A stretch of 64,000 bases of DNA from Pseudoduganella aquatica (GCF_009857595.1 NZ_WWCU01000012.1:62001-126000), one strand, 5' to 3'. Positions 49,097-57,830 are shown, numbered from the stretch's first letter. The notes: generated by a model from the letters alone, not told the origin. A program made the numbers and translations.

Positions 49097-50068
49097 ATGA
49101 CTTTTGAAGACCTGCATATCGGCAGCATCCTGGTATCGACCGTGCGCAACGCGCCGGTGCTGATTTTCGCCGCCATGGCCGGCCTGTTCGCGGAGCGCTC
49201 CGGCGTGATCGACATCGGCCTGGAAGGCAAGATCCTGGCCTCGGCCTTCGTGTCGGCGGCGGTGGCCTTCGCCACCCAGAACCCGTGGTACGGCGTGGCC
49301 GCCGGCGTGGCCGTGTCGGTGGCGCTGGCCACCCTGCAAGGCTATGTCAGCATCACGCAAAAGGGCAACCAGCTGGTGGCCGGCATCGCCATCAACATCG
49401 CCATGAGCGGGCTGACCTTCGTGGTGGCCCAGTTCTTCTTCCAGCAGGGCGGCCGTACGCCGGACCTGGGCCAGGCGCGCCTGTTCGACGTGGTGCTGCC
49501 GGGCAGCGCCGCCATCGTGGACGTGCCCTTCGTGGGCTGGCTGTACACCAAGCTGATAGGCGGCCATTCGGTGCTGGTCTATCTGGCCTTCGCGCTGGTG
49601 CCGCTGGTGCACTGGGTGCTGTACCACACCCGCTTCGGCCTGCGCCTGCGCGCCTGCGGCGAGAATCCGCACGCGGCCGATGCGGCCGGCGTGTCGGTGG
49701 AATGGACGCGCTACAAGGCCATGCTGATCGCCGGCGTGCTGTGCTCGTTCTCGGGCGCCTACCTGGCCATCGTGCAGAGCGGCTTCTTCCTGCGCGATAT
49801 GTCGGCCGGCGCCGGCTACCTGGCGCTGACCGCCATGGTGTTCGGCAACTGGCGTCCGCTGTACACCTTCTTCGGCTGCCTGATGTTCGGCTTCTTCGGC
49901 GCGGTGCAGATCCAGATCGAAGGCGTGGACCTGCCGGTGGTGGGCCGCATTCCCGGCTCGCTGATCCAGATGGTGCCGTATGTCGTCACCGTGATCGTGC
50001 TGGCCGGCCTGATGGCCAAATCCGTGGCGCCCAAAGCCATCGGCGTACCGTTCGTCAAATCGCGCTAG
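49097..50068 (+). CDS. Nucleoside ABC transporter, permease 2
   Basis: A 323-residue inner-membrane permease of the same family (NupQ-like), with about eight or nine hydrophobic segments. LFAERSGVIDIGLEGKILAS near residue 27 is the family's first conserved loop, and RACGENPHAADAAGVSVEWT near residue 187 is the ATPase-coupling region. FLRDMSAGAGYLALTAMVFG lies near residue 234. It begins four bases after the first permease, completing binding protein-ATPase-permease-permease. A REP-like palindrome follows 12 bases after its stop. Confidence 0.93.
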   Translation: MTFEDLHIGSILVSTVRNAPVLIFAAMAGLFAERSGVIDIGLEGKILASAFVSAAVAFATQNPWYGVAAGVAVSVALATLQGYVSITQKGNQLVAGIAINIAMSGLTFVVAQFFFQQGGRTPDLGQARLFDVVLPGSAAIVDVPFVGWLYTKLIGGHSVLVYLAFALVPLVHWVLYHTRFGLRLRACGENPHAADAAGVSVEWTRYKAMLIAGVLCSFSGAYLAIVQSGFFLRDMSAGAGYLALTAMVFGNWRPLYTFFGCLMFGFFGAVQIQIEGVDLPVVGRIPGSLIQMVPYVVTVIVLAGLMAKSVAPKAIGVPFVKSR

Positions 50069-50080
50069 CGCGCACGCAAT

Positions 50081-50117
50081 GGCGGGTTACGGAGCAGCGC
50101 TCCTAACCCGCCCTACG
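50081..50117. repeat. REP-like palindrome after the importer operon
   Basis: A single unit with arms GGCGGGTTACG and CTAACCCGCCCTACG and an internal self-complementary loop (GGAGCAGCGCTCC), giving a long hairpin. It separates the nucleoside importer from the next gene. Confidence 0.85.
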
Positions 50118-50184
50118 CGCTGTCCCATTGCCAATTCGGCAATCCTGCGCAACAATGGGGCACGATCCCTGACCACACGTGCCC

Positions 50185-50907
50185 ATGACCTTCGGCGTCT
50201 ACCTCTCCTCACTGGCCTTCGCCGTGCTGTCCGCCTACCTCTGGCGGCGCCAGCGGGTGCTGCGGCGCGAGGCCTTTATCCGCAGCTATGTGCTGCCGAA
50301 AGGCCTGTTTGAAAAGCTGATGAAGAAGCATCCGCAGCTCACCATCAAGGATTGCCAGCTGGTCGCGCACGGCTTGCGGCAGTTCTTCCTGGCGCACCTG
50401 AAAAGCGGCAGGATGTATGTGTCGATGCCGTCGCAGGTGGCCGATGACCTGTGGCATGAGCTGATCCTCTACACCAAGAATTACCAGCAGTTCTGCCAGC
50501 AGGCCTTCGGCCGCTTCCTGCACCACACGCCCGCCATCGTGCTGAGCAAGGGCCAGCGCGGCAACGACGGCATCCGCCGCTGCTGGCGCTATGTGTGCAA
50601 GGAGGAGAACATCAATCCGAACGCGCCGACCCGTTTGCCGCTGCTATTCGCGCTGGACGGCAAGTTCAACATCAACGAAGGCTTCCTTTACGTGCCGGAC
50701 TGCCACGGCGTGCGCCGCAGCGACGACAGCGGCGGCGTCTATTGCGGCGCAGACCTCGGCAGCGGGCACTCGCTCAGCGACGGCGGCAGCGGCTGCAGCA
50801 GCGATTCCGGTTCCTGCGGCAGCGGCGGAAGCGATGGCGGCGGTGGCGGAGATAGCGGCGGCGACAGCGGCTGCGGTGGCGGCGGCTGCGGCGGGGGTGG
50901 CGATTGA
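50185..50907 (+). CDS. Glycine-rich-domain protein (DUF1399/GRDP-like) with Gly/Ser/Cys tail
   Basis: A 240-residue protein. It has an N-terminal hydrophobic segment (residues 3-20) and a conserved-looking core with DDLWHELILYTKNYQQFCQQ then AFGRFLHHTP near residue 95, the W-H-E...F-C...H-x-P pattern of glycine-rich-domain (DUF1399-like) proteins. The C-terminal 60 residues are almost only Gly, Ser, Asp and Cys, with repeated GGGG and single cysteines. I use the ATG at 50185; a GTG lies six bases earlier. Function is unknown. The tail suggests a flexible, possibly secreted or surface-bound part. Confidence 0.72.
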   Translation: MTFGVYLSSLAFAVLSAYLWRRQRVLRREAFIRSYVLPKGLFEKLMKKHPQLTIKDCQLVAHGLRQFFLAHLKSGRMYVSMPSQVADDLWHELILYTKNYQQFCQQAFGRFLHHTPAIVLSKGQRGNDGIRRCWRYVCKEENINPNAPTRLPLLFALDGKFNINEGFLYVPDCHGVRRSDDSGGVYCGADLGSGHSLSDGGSGCSSDSGSCGSGGSDGGGGGDSGGDSGCGGGGCGGGGD

Positions 50908-50932
50908 CGGCGCTCCCCGTATAATGCCGCCC

Positions 50933-51244
50933 ATGGAAAAAATCAAAACCCATCTGCTGGCCCGCATCTGCTGGCTCGCCTTCGGCGGCGTCATGGCCGC
51001 CACGCGCCTGCTCGACGGCGTACAGCACAACTCCACCGGAATGACGGTCACCGGCATAGGCTGGCTGCTGCTGGGCATACTGTGGTTCCTCAGCCCGCTC
51101 ATCATCGGCAAGAAGAAAAGCGAAATGGCGCAGCAGCAGCGCGAGGCGGCGATAGGTTCGGACAGCCTGCGCAACAAGCTGCTGTTCGCCGCCGCCGGCT
51201 GCGTGGCCGTGGGCATGGTGCTGCGCTACGGCTTCGGTAATTAA
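50933..51244 (+). CDS. Small two-helix membrane protein, unknown function
   Basis: A 103-residue protein (ATG at 50933; an in-frame ATG lies nine bases earlier). Three hydrophobic stretches are seen: LLARICWLAFGGVMAATRLL (residues about 8-27), TGIGWLLLGILWFLSPLIIG (about 40-59) and a weaker C-terminal one (about 84-98). A basic, Gln-rich loop lies between the last two. No family recognised. It follows the glycine-rich gene in the same direction after 25 bases. Confidence 0.6.
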   Translation: MEKIKTHLLARICWLAFGGVMAATRLLDGVQHNSTGMTVTGIGWLLLGILWFLSPLIIGKKKSEMAQQQREAAIGSDSLRNKLLFAAAGCVAVGMVLRYGFGN

Positions 51245-51315
51245 CCAGATTCAAGCTGGCGCGCCCGCCGCGTGAGCGCTTCTATACTGGCCCGATCCCA
51301 CTCAAGGAGCGAGCC

Positions 51316-51726
51316 ATGGAATTCCAACGAGGCAGACTGTTTGACCACGTGCACCTGCGCGTGGCCGATGTGGACGCGAGCAAGCGTTTCTACCGGGCGG
51401 CGTTCGGCGCGCTCGGTCTGGCGGACGAAATGGTTGAAGGCGAAGGCAACTTCTATCTCGACGATTTGTATGTCGACAAGGCCGACGGTCCCGTCTCCCA
51501 TGTCCACCTGGCCTTTATCGCCAAAGACCGCGAAACCGTGCAGGCCTTCCACCGGGCCGTGCTGGCCGCCGGCGGGCGCGACAACGGCCCGCCGGGCGAG
51601 CGCGACTACCATCCCGGCTACTACGCCGCCTTCGCCTTCGACCCGGATGGCAACAACATCGAAGCCGTCTTCCACGGGCCGTTCAGGCGCTCGGCCGAAT
51701 CCGTGGTCTTCACGCCCACGCAATAG
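51316..51726 (+). CDS. VOC-superfamily protein (lactoylglutathione-lyase-like)
   Basis: A 136-residue VOC-fold protein with the full two-module pattern: FDHVHLRVADVDASKRFYRA in the first half with a metal-type His, VSHVHLAFIAKDRETVQAFH in the middle, and GYYAAFAFDPDGNNIEAVFH at the end with the metal-type Glu. This set of His/His/Glu ligands is that of glyoxalase-I-like or extradiol-dioxygenase-like enzymes. GGAG upstream (about 51306) supports the start. Substrate unknown. Confidence 0.87.
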   Translation: MEFQRGRLFDHVHLRVADVDASKRFYRAAFGALGLADEMVEGEGNFYLDDLYVDKADGPVSHVHLAFIAKDRETVQAFHRAVLAAGGRDNGPPGERDYHPGYYAAFAFDPDGNNIEAVFHGPFRRSAESVVFTPTQ

Positions 51727-51771
51727 CGCTTACACTGGCGTATCTTCAATGTCAGCAACCGGGGAGCGCCC

Positions 51772-52011
51772 ATGAGTCCCAAACTTGGCAACGGCAAGAT
51801 CTGCTACATCCTGCTGCCGGCAATCGACCCGGCCGTTTCCGCGGCCTTCTACGAGCGCGTGTTCGGCTGGGAGATACGGCGGCGCGACAACGGCGAACTC
51901 ACTTTCAATGACGGCGTGGGCGAAGTGAGCGGCGCCTGGGTCACCGGACAGCCGCCCGCCGACCCGGCCGGCAACATCATGGGCTTGTACCAGGAGCCCA
52001 CCCTGGCTTGA
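51772..52011 (+). pseudogene. Truncated VOC-superfamily gene (N-terminal module only)
   Basis: A 79-residue frame containing just the first VOC module (KICYILLPAIDPAVSAAFYE then RVFGWEIRRRD, ending GNIMGLYQEPTLA). Full-length relatives have a second module of about 45-50 residues (V-x-D-I-x-A-A type) that is absent here. After the TGA at 52009-52011 the sequence changes to unrelated, lower-GC DNA, so the gene looks cut by a rearrangement. A functional half-domain dimer is a less likely alternative. Confidence 0.6.
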
Positions 52012-52041
52012 GGGAGCAGAAATTGACGGCGTACTTCAGGC

Positions 52042-52212
52042 TCAGCCGGGCTTAGGGGGCACAAATAACTCCACAGAGACAAAAAAGAGTTCACTCAAGC
52101 GCTGCGCCATCGCCGCATCAATAGGCAAAGAGCCAGCGATCACCGCAGCCAATGTTTCGCTCGCAGAAAGCCGGAGTTCTTCAAAGCCTATTTGTGCAGC
52201 CATTTCGTTCAT
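52042..52212 (-). CDS. Possible small protein, unknown
   Basis: A 56-residue minus-strand frame from the ATG at 52210-52212 to the TGA at 52042-52044. It begins MNEMAAQIGFEELRLSASET and is predicted to be mostly helical. An AGGGGA-type ribosome site stands about ten bases before the ATG. Its composition is protein-like, but it is short and no family is recognised. It may be an intact small gene or the remnant of a longer one. Confidence 0.4.
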   Translation of the reverse strand: MNEMAAQIGFEELRLSASETLAAVIAGSLPIDAAMAQRLSELFFVSVELFVPPKPG

Positions 52213-52391
52213 TGCTAAGCCCGTCCCCTAGACCGCCGGCTCCATTTGTCGCATTCTGCATGCGTTAGAATTTATCGAATTATAACCATAGCGGAATCAA
52301 AATATAGCAATTCCTCTCACGCCTTGATACCAACGACCTTCGTCAGCCAATCCACGCGATTCTTACTGCATGTTCAATGGACAGTAAAAAA

Positions 52392-52691
52392 TTACTTTTC
52401 CGGATTGTTCCCGCATATCTGCTTGCAAATATTTTCGTGTTCAATTTCGAATCTATCAAGTTCGTTACTTTCCTCCTGCTCTATCTCCTTTATTTTTCCG
52501 GGATCTTTTTCCAATCTTTTCTTACTATTGATGCTCTTCATTTTATCTTCATGACGAGAAATGGCTAAAGGAGCAGAGTCTGATGCCATGCATCGACGGG
52601 TACATTCAGCCCGCGTAGTGCTTTTCATTTGTGCTTGGGCACCATGTTGTCCTGAAATAAGTAGGAAAAGTATAAGTACTGTTTTTTTCAT
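52392..52691 (-). CDS. Small exported protein with two CX3C motifs
   Basis: A 99-residue protein with a clear signal peptide (MKKTVLILFLLISGQHGAQA), so the mature part of about 79 residues should be periplasmic or secreted. The mature part has exactly four cysteines in two CX3C motifs, CTRRC near residue 30 and CKQIC near residue 89, separated by a charged helical, possibly coiled-coil stretch. This twin-CX3C layout is that of helical hairpins with two disulfides. Codon usage is AT-rich compared with neighbours, consistent with acquired DNA. No family recognised. Confidence 0.55.
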   Translation of the reverse strand: MKKTVLILFLLISGQHGAQAQMKSTTRAECTRRCMASDSAPLAISRHEDKMKSINSKKRLEKDPGKIKEIEQEESNELDRFEIEHENICKQICGNNPEK

Positions 52692-53134
52692 TTTGTTTCT
52701 CGATTGCAGTTGATTTATTTAAAATTTGCCAGGCGCAAAGTTCAATGTATACATCTTGCGTTAGAGCTTGTGCCGATGTAAGAATAGCCGAACTTTCCAA
52801 TCATACTAATATCTCAACAAGACACAGGTAATGAGTCCTGCCACCTAGGTTTTAGTCTACACACAGCTTATGCAGTTTGACAGAGCGAAGCCCCAGCCCG
52901 CACGACCAATCAATAAATTTCCCCCAAGAGAATTTTAGGGAATAGTATTCTTGCATAAATTGACAAAAATATTGCTTCCATTCTGAAAAAATTTTTATAA
53001 TTGTAACAATGTGTGATTTTCTAATGTGCGCGATGTAGTATTGCGAGACAGAGAGGTATAAATAATCACTGAAATATAACAAGCGCACACTTAGGCGGGT
53101 GCCGTTTCGATGTAGTACGTGAGGCATTCGTGCA
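52692..53134. other. AT-rich intergenic stretch, no gene seen
   Basis: About 440 bases of clearly lower GC than the surroundings. Short frames here have no family features or ribosome sites. The right end should hold the promoter for the DeoR-type gene. With 52012-52691 it forms a low-GC islet. Confidence 0.5.
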
Positions 53135-53647
53135 ATGCTGACACGCCAACGCAAAGAGCTGCTGCTCAAAATCCTGCGCGAGGACGGCCAGATCGTGGCC
53201 AAAACGCTGAGTGAAAAGCTGGGCCTGTCCGAGGACACCATACGCCGCGACCTGCGCGAACTGGCCAAGGAAGGCCTGCTCGAGCGCGTGCACGGCGGCG
53301 CCCTGCCCGCCTCGCCGGCCATGGGCAACTTCGCCCAGCGCCAGCAGATTTCCGCCGACTGCAAGCCCGCCATCGGCCGCGCCGCCGCCGCCATGGTGCG
53401 GCCCGGCCAGGTGGTGTTTATCGACGGTGGCACCACGGCGGTCCAGGTGGCGCGCCACCTGCCGCACGACCTGCGCGCCGTGGTGGTAACGCACAGCCCC
53501 AGTATCGCCGTGGAGCTGGCCGAACATCCCACGGTGGAAGTGATCATGCTGGGCGGCCGCCTGTTCAAGCATTCCATCGTCGGCGTGGACGAAGCGCTGC
53601 TGGCGTCTTACCGCAACATGGGAATCGCTATCACATTAGCAACTTAA
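53135..53647 (+). pseudogene. DeoR-family regulator lacking its C-terminal third
   Basis: A 170-residue frame that starts as a normal DeoR-family regulator: winged helix MLTRQRKELLLKILREDGQI with EKLGLSEDTIRRDLRELAKE, then a DeoR C-terminal sugar-phosphate-binding domain that begins properly (VFIDGGTTAVQVARHLP, LAEHPTVEVIMLGGRL). It stops at SYRNMGIAITLAT, about 80 residues short of the usual length of about 255. The missing part carries effector-site and core residues. The last 35 bases are AT-rich and run into the next promoter. Probably a truncated, non-functional gene, or a constitutive DNA-binding fragment. Confidence 0.75.
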
Positions 53648-53700
53648 ATCATTAACAATGTAAAATAGGCCATTCTCCCACCATCCACATGGAGCCAGAC

Positions 53701-54516
53701 ATGAGCCACGCCGCGACCGCCTTCCGCCAACTGCACCAGGGGCCGCAGCTGCTGCGCCTGGCCAACGCCTGGGACGCGGGCAGCGCCCGACTGATCGAAA
53801 GCCTGGGCGCGTCCGCCGTGGCCACCACCAGCGCCGGCCTGGCCTGGTCGCTGGGCTATGCCGACGGGCACAATATGCCAGCTAGCGCTGCCATCGCCGC
53901 CACCCAGAACATCGTGCGCGGGCTGCGCGTGCCGCTTACCGTGGACATGGAAAACGGCTATTCGGACAACCCGGCCGCCGTCGCCGCCTACATCATGCTG
54001 CTGACGGACAGCGGCGTGGCGGGCATCAATATCGAAGACGGCGGCGATGCGCCCGACCTGCTGGCGCGCAAGGTGGAGGCCATCAAAAAAGCGGCCGTCA
54101 CAGACGGCGTGGACATCTTCGTCAACGTGCGCACCGACGTCTACCTGCGCGGCCTGGCGCCGGAAGGCAAGCGCGTGCAGGAAGTGCTGGCGCGCGCGCA
54201 AACCTACCGTTCGGCCGGCGCGGACGGCCTGTTCGTGCCCGGCATCTGCCTGCCGGACGAGATCCGCCAGGTGGCCGCCGGCGCGGGCCTGCCGCTGAAC
54301 GTGATGGACTGGCCGGGCGTGCCGGCGGCGGACGAACTGGCGGCGCTGGGCGTGCGGCGTTTCAGTGCCGGTTCCGGCATTGCGCAGGCGCTGTGGGGCG
54401 CGGCGCGCGAAATGGCGCAAAGCTTCCTCGACAGCGGCAACAGCGGCCCGCTGGCGCAGAAGGCCATGAGCTATGCAGACATCCAGAATCTGTTCCTGGG
54501 CCGGCCGACGAAGTAG
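53701..54516 (+). CDS. Isocitrate lyase/PEP mutase-family protein
   Basis: A 271-residue TIM-barrel protein of the ICL/PEPM superfamily, in the subgroup of oxaloacetate decarboxylase/phosphonate-type and carboxyvinyl-phosphonate-type lyases. LRLANAWDAGSARLIESLGA at the start, VDMENGYSD near residue 85 (metal-binding Asp/Glu), GVAGINIEDGG near residue 112 and VRTDVYLRG near residue 145 are the metal and substrate loops. The usual KKxCG catalytic loop of isocitrate lyase is missing, as expected for this subgroup. The ATG at 53701 has GGAG seven bases before it. Substrate unknown. Confidence 0.87.
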   Translation: MSHAATAFRQLHQGPQLLRLANAWDAGSARLIESLGASAVATTSAGLAWSLGYADGHNMPASAAIAATQNIVRGLRVPLTVDMENGYSDNPAAVAAYIMLLTDSGVAGINIEDGGDAPDLLARKVEAIKKAAVTDGVDIFVNVRTDVYLRGLAPEGKRVQEVLARAQTYRSAGADGLFVPGICLPDEIRQVAAGAGLPLNVMDWPGVPAADELAALGVRRFSAGSGIAQALWGAAREMAQSFLDSGNSGPLAQKAMSYADIQNLFLGRPTK

Positions 54517-54603
54517 CCTAAGTGAGAGAGGAAGAACTGCCGCGTTAGCAACGCGCGCGCGTGCAGTGCTTGCTGGCAGCCAGCCGCGCTGGCACACTGG
54601 TGC

Positions 54604-55518
54604 ATGGCCAGTTCCTCCCCTCCCCGCAGACGTTTTCTCCAAGGTACGCTGAGCAGCTGCCTGCTGCCCATGCTCGCCGACGCCCATGCGGGCAAGGCGG
54701 TGCAGGTGGTGACGTATCCGCGCCACGTGGACACGGTGAACGAGCGCTACGACTACGACTGGCTGGTGCTGCGCACCGCGCTGGAAAAGTCCGCGCACGC
54801 CTTCGGGCCGTTCGAGCTGCGGCAGCTGGACGAGGCCATGTCGCCGCAGCGGGTCAAGCAGGAGCTGGCCCTGCCGCAAGGCCGCATCAATGTGCTGGCG
54901 CGCGCCTCCACGCCGGAGATGGAGCAGGACCTGCTGCCCATCCGCATCCCTATCGATAAAGGCCTGCTCGGCTTTCGCGTGTTCTTTGTGCGCGCCGCCG
55001 ACCTGCCCCGTTTCGCTGCCGTGCGCAGCGTGCAGGACTTGCGCGCCCTGAACGCGGGCCTGGGCAAGGACTGGGCCGATGTATCCATCCTGCGCGCGGC
55101 CGGCATCCCGGTGGTGGAAGGCTCGTTCGAGAGCCTGATCCCCATGCTGATGGCGGGCCGCTTCGATTTCTATTCGCGCGGCGTGGACGAAGCCCCCCTG
55201 GAACTGCGCCAGTACCAGCAGCGCTTTCCGCAACTGGCGCTGGAGCCCACGCTGATGCTGCACTATCCGCTGCCGCGCTACATCTTCCTGCGGCGCGACG
55301 CCGAAGGCGAACGGCTGGCCAGGCGCATCAAGGCCGGGCTGGAGACCATGGTGCAGGACGGCACGCTGAACGCGCTGTTCCGCCAGCACAAAGGCCCCGT
55401 GATCGAGCGCTGCAAACTGGACAAGCGCCGCCTGCTGACCATACGCAATCCCGGCATCTCGCCCACCGCCCCGCTGAACCGGCCGGAACTCTGGTACCGG
55501 CCGCTGGAGGGGAAGTAG
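54604..55518 (+). CDS. Periplasmic solute-binding-like protein
   Basis: A 304-residue exported protein similar to periplasmic binding domain proteins (SBP_bac_3-like). The N-terminus has twin arginines (PPRRRFLQGTLSSCLLPML), suggesting Tat or Sec export. The mature part contains VLARASTPEMEQDLLPIRIP and LLGFRVFFVRAADLPRFAAV, then a SIL..AGIPVVEGSFESLIPML hinge, as in orphan binding proteins common in Oxalobacteraceae. No transporter genes flank it, so a sensory or enzyme-accessory role is possible. Ligand unknown. Confidence 0.72.
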   Translation: MASSSPPRRRFLQGTLSSCLLPMLADAHAGKAVQVVTYPRHVDTVNERYDYDWLVLRTALEKSAHAFGPFELRQLDEAMSPQRVKQELALPQGRINVLARASTPEMEQDLLPIRIPIDKGLLGFRVFFVRAADLPRFAAVRSVQDLRALNAGLGKDWADVSILRAAGIPVVEGSFESLIPMLMAGRFDFYSRGVDEAPLELRQYQQRFPQLALEPTLMLHYPLPRYIFLRRDAEGERLARRIKAGLETMVQDGTLNALFRQHKGPVIERCKLDKRRLLTIRNPGISPTAPLNRPELWYRPLEGK

Positions 55519-55527
55519 GCGCCAGGC

Positions 55528-56616
55528 TTATTTGGCTGCCGGCTCGGGCCAGATGGCCTGCAGCAGCGACGCCAGGTGGTAGCCGCCTTTCACCAGCTGC
55601 TCCTTGGCGATGGCCGACGACGGCACCGGGTAGTTGTCCGGCACGTTCAGCTGCCATACGGTGTAGACGGTGCCGTTGCGGCTGGTCTGCTTGCCGGCCG
55701 GGCCGACGGTCACGTCGGCGTGGGCGGCCTTGGCGACCACCAGCGCGTCGTTGGCCCACTGGTAAGGCCAGCTGGCAGGGTCGCCCGTGTTGGCCGCCAC
55801 GGCGGGCTTGCCGGCGATGGCGATCTGCGCAAACTGCTCCGGCGTGCGCGCGCTCACGCGGCGCATGGCGTAGTCCACCACGGTGGTGTCCCAGTAGGAG
55901 TGGAAAGGCTTGGTCTTCGGACCGGGCTTGGCCTCGCCGGCCGGTTTCGCGGCCTCGCCTTCTTTCGGCGGCGCTGCGGGTATCAGCGCGGTGCCGCTGG
56001 CGTTGATCTTGTCGTCGTCCAGCAGCATATTGTTGCCGCCCTGCGGATTGAAGATGTTCACGCCGTCGATCTGCTCCTGCTTGAGCGGCACCACGAACAC
56101 GCCTTCCTTGCTGATGAAGGCCGAGCCCACGTGCAGCGGCTGGTGCACATCGCCCGCAAGGTGGGTCAGCAGCAGCAAGGCCTGGCGCTTGGTGAACTTG
56201 TGCGGGTTGACGGCCGCGCCGTCCTTGCCCTGCAATACCCAGATCGCCTGGCGCAGCGACTGCACGATGTCGTGTTCCTCGGTGCCCACGCCGTGGTCGT
56301 GGTACTCGTCCAGTTGGAAGGGCACGTCGGTGTAGTGGTATTCGCTGTGCTTGGGATTGGCGGCCGTGTAGTCGGTCATCTCCGTGGTTTGCGGGCCGCA
56401 GTAGGTGCCCTTCACGCAGTCCATCCAGCTGGCGACCTTCTCCAGGCTCTCGCCCGGCAGCAGCAGCGCGCGCACCTGCTTCTCGGCGTAGCTGCCCTTG
56501 ATCAGCTGGTCGGCGATGGAACCGACGATGCGGTGGCCGTCATTGCCCCAGGCCAGCGCGTTGGTCGACACAAAGGCGGCGCCCAGCGCCAGCGCGCATG
56601 CGAGCTTCTTCATCAT
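55528..56616 (-). CDS. Exported S1/P1-family nuclease
   Basis: A 362-residue zinc-dependent nuclease of the S1/P1 family, which degrades single-stranded DNA and RNA to 5'-mononucleotides. A signal peptide ends at NALA, leaving the conserved N-terminal Trp of the mature protein (WGNDGHRIVGSIAD) as a zinc ligand. Other zinc-site stretches are EYHYTDVPF near residue 93, LLLLTHLAGDVHQPLHVGSA near 150 and NNMLLDDDKIN. HSYWDTTVVDYAM near residue 240 completes the domain. It is coupled to the upstream phospholipase-D-like gene by a 4-base overlap (56613-56616). A Lys/Pro/Glu-rich insertion around residues 215-235 is unusual. Confidence 0.93.
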   Translation of the reverse strand: MMKKLACALALGAAFVSTNALAWGNDGHRIVGSIADQLIKGSYAEKQVRALLLPGESLEKVASWMDCVKGTYCGPQTTEMTDYTAANPKHSEYHYTDVPFQLDEYHDHGVGTEEHDIVQSLRQAIWVLQGKDGAAVNPHKFTKRQALLLLTHLAGDVHQPLHVGSAFISKEGVFVVPLKQEQIDGVNIFNPQGGNNMLLDDDKINASGTALIPAAPPKEGEAAKPAGEAKPGPKTKPFHSYWDTTVVDYAMRRVSARTPEQFAQIAIAGKPAVAANTGDPASWPYQWANDALVVAKAAHADVTVGPAGKQTSRNGTVYTVWQLNVPDNYPVPSSAIAKEQLVKGGYHLASLLQAIWPEPAAK

Positions 56617-57830
56617 TCTTCTTTTCCTTTACTTGGTTTCGGATAGTTCTTGTTCACGTCCAGCGGCGCGGCGTAAGGCGAGTCCCACAGCTGCTGGTGC
56701 AGCGCGGCGACGCGCTGCGCCATCTTCTCGCTGCGCAGCACCACTTCCAGGTTGCGCGACAGGTCGAAGTAGCCGCCCGCCCAGTTGCTGGTACCCACCC
56801 AGGCCAGCTTGCCGTCTATGCTCATGGTCTTGCTGTGGATGACGCGCGCGAAGGGAATGAAGCCGTCCGAGGCCTTGGGCAAGGTCACCACGCGGATCTC
56901 CACATTGGGCAGCAGGGCCAGGCTTTTCAGGTAGGCGATGGCGGGCGCTTCGGTGTTCCAGTTGGAGACCATCAGCTTGATCTTCACGCCGCGCTGCGCG
57001 GCCGCGCGCAGCGCGTTGTCCACCACCGGATAGTAGGGACGCGTGCCTTTCGGCCCGTAGCTGAGCGGCGCGTAGTCCAGCAGCTGCACCCGCACCTCGC
57101 TTTGCGCTTCTTCCAGCAGGGCCGGCAGGCCGCGCTCGGAATCGGCCACGCCGGGCGGGTTGTAGGCGTAGGGGCTGGCCATCAGGAAGGCGTCCGGCGC
57201 GTAGTTGGCGCTGGCCGAGGCGGTGCCGATTTCGGTGGCGCGCAGGCCGCGCGCCAGGCGCGCCTGGGCGTTCCAGTCCTGGTCGAAAATAGCCTGGATC
57301 TGCTTGACCACTTTGCCGTCGGTGATGCGCAGGCCGGTTTCGTGGATGTGGGTGAAGGAGCGCCAGTCGAAGTTCTGGCTGCCCACGTAGGCAGCGGCGT
57401 GATCCACCACCAGGTACTTGGCGTGGATGATGCCGTTGCCGGTGAGCTGGTTGAAATCGAGTATGCGCAGCTCCAGGTTGGGGATGGCTTTCAAGCGTTC
57501 GATGGTGGGCGCTTCGGACAGGCCCACGCCTTTTTTGTCGAGCAGGAAGCGGATCTTCACGCCGCGCTTGCCCGCCGCCTCCAGGCGCTCGAACACTTTC
57601 TCGAAGGCGCTGCCTTCCCGCACCACGGCATAGAACTGGCCAATGGCGATGTCGTGCCTGGCGTTGTCGAACAGCTCGCTCCACACGGCGGCGGCGTCGC
57701 GCAGGTCCGGATTGGCGAGCGCGGTTTCCACCGGCGTGGTCAGCACCAGTTCGTAGCCGGGGATGCTGAAGTCGGCGTGGGCGCTGCCGACGCCGGCCGC
57801 CAGCATTGCGGTGAGTAAGAGTTTGCGCAT
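56613..57830 (-). CDS. Exported phospholipase-D-superfamily protein
   Basis: A 405-residue protein with a signal peptide (MRKLLLTAMLAAGVGSAHA) and two HKD motifs: IIHAKYLVVDHAAAYVGSQN near residue 137 and VIHSKTMSIDGKLAWVGTSN near residue 335. This is the phospholipase D/nuclease fold with two half-sites, as in cardiolipin synthases, PLD-type phospholipases and Nuc-type endonucleases. Next to an S1/P1 nuclease and a 5'-nucleotidase, a periplasmic nuclease or phosphodiesterase role is attractive, but lipid hydrolysis remains possible. It sits 15 bases after the nucleotidase stop. Confidence 0.9.
   Translation of the reverse strand: MRKLLLTAMLAAGVGSAHADFSIPGYELVLTTPVETALANPDLRDAAAVWSELFDNARHDIAIGQFYAVVREGSAFEKVFERLEAAGKRGVKIRFLLDKKGVGLSEAPTIERLKAIPNLELRILDFNQLTGNGIIHAKYLVVDHAAAYVGSQNFDWRSFTHIHETGLRITDGKVVKQIQAIFDQDWNAQARLARGLRATEIGTASASANYAPDAFLMASPYAYNPPGVADSERGLPALLEEAQSEVRVQLLDYAPLSYGPKGTRPYYPVVDNALRAAAQRGVKIKLMVSNWNTEAPAIAYLKSLALLPNVEIRVVTLPKASDGFIPFARVIHSKTMSIDGKLAWVGTSNWAGGYFDLSRNLEVVLRSEKMAQRVAALHQQLWDSPYAAPLDVNKNYPKPSKGKEE

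Noticed and set aside
52377..52568. A plus-strand hydrophobic frame of 63 codons in the low-GC islet
   Set aside because: It lies opposite the exported twin-CX3C protein gene; the reverse of charged helical codons gives Phe/Leu-rich sequence by chance.
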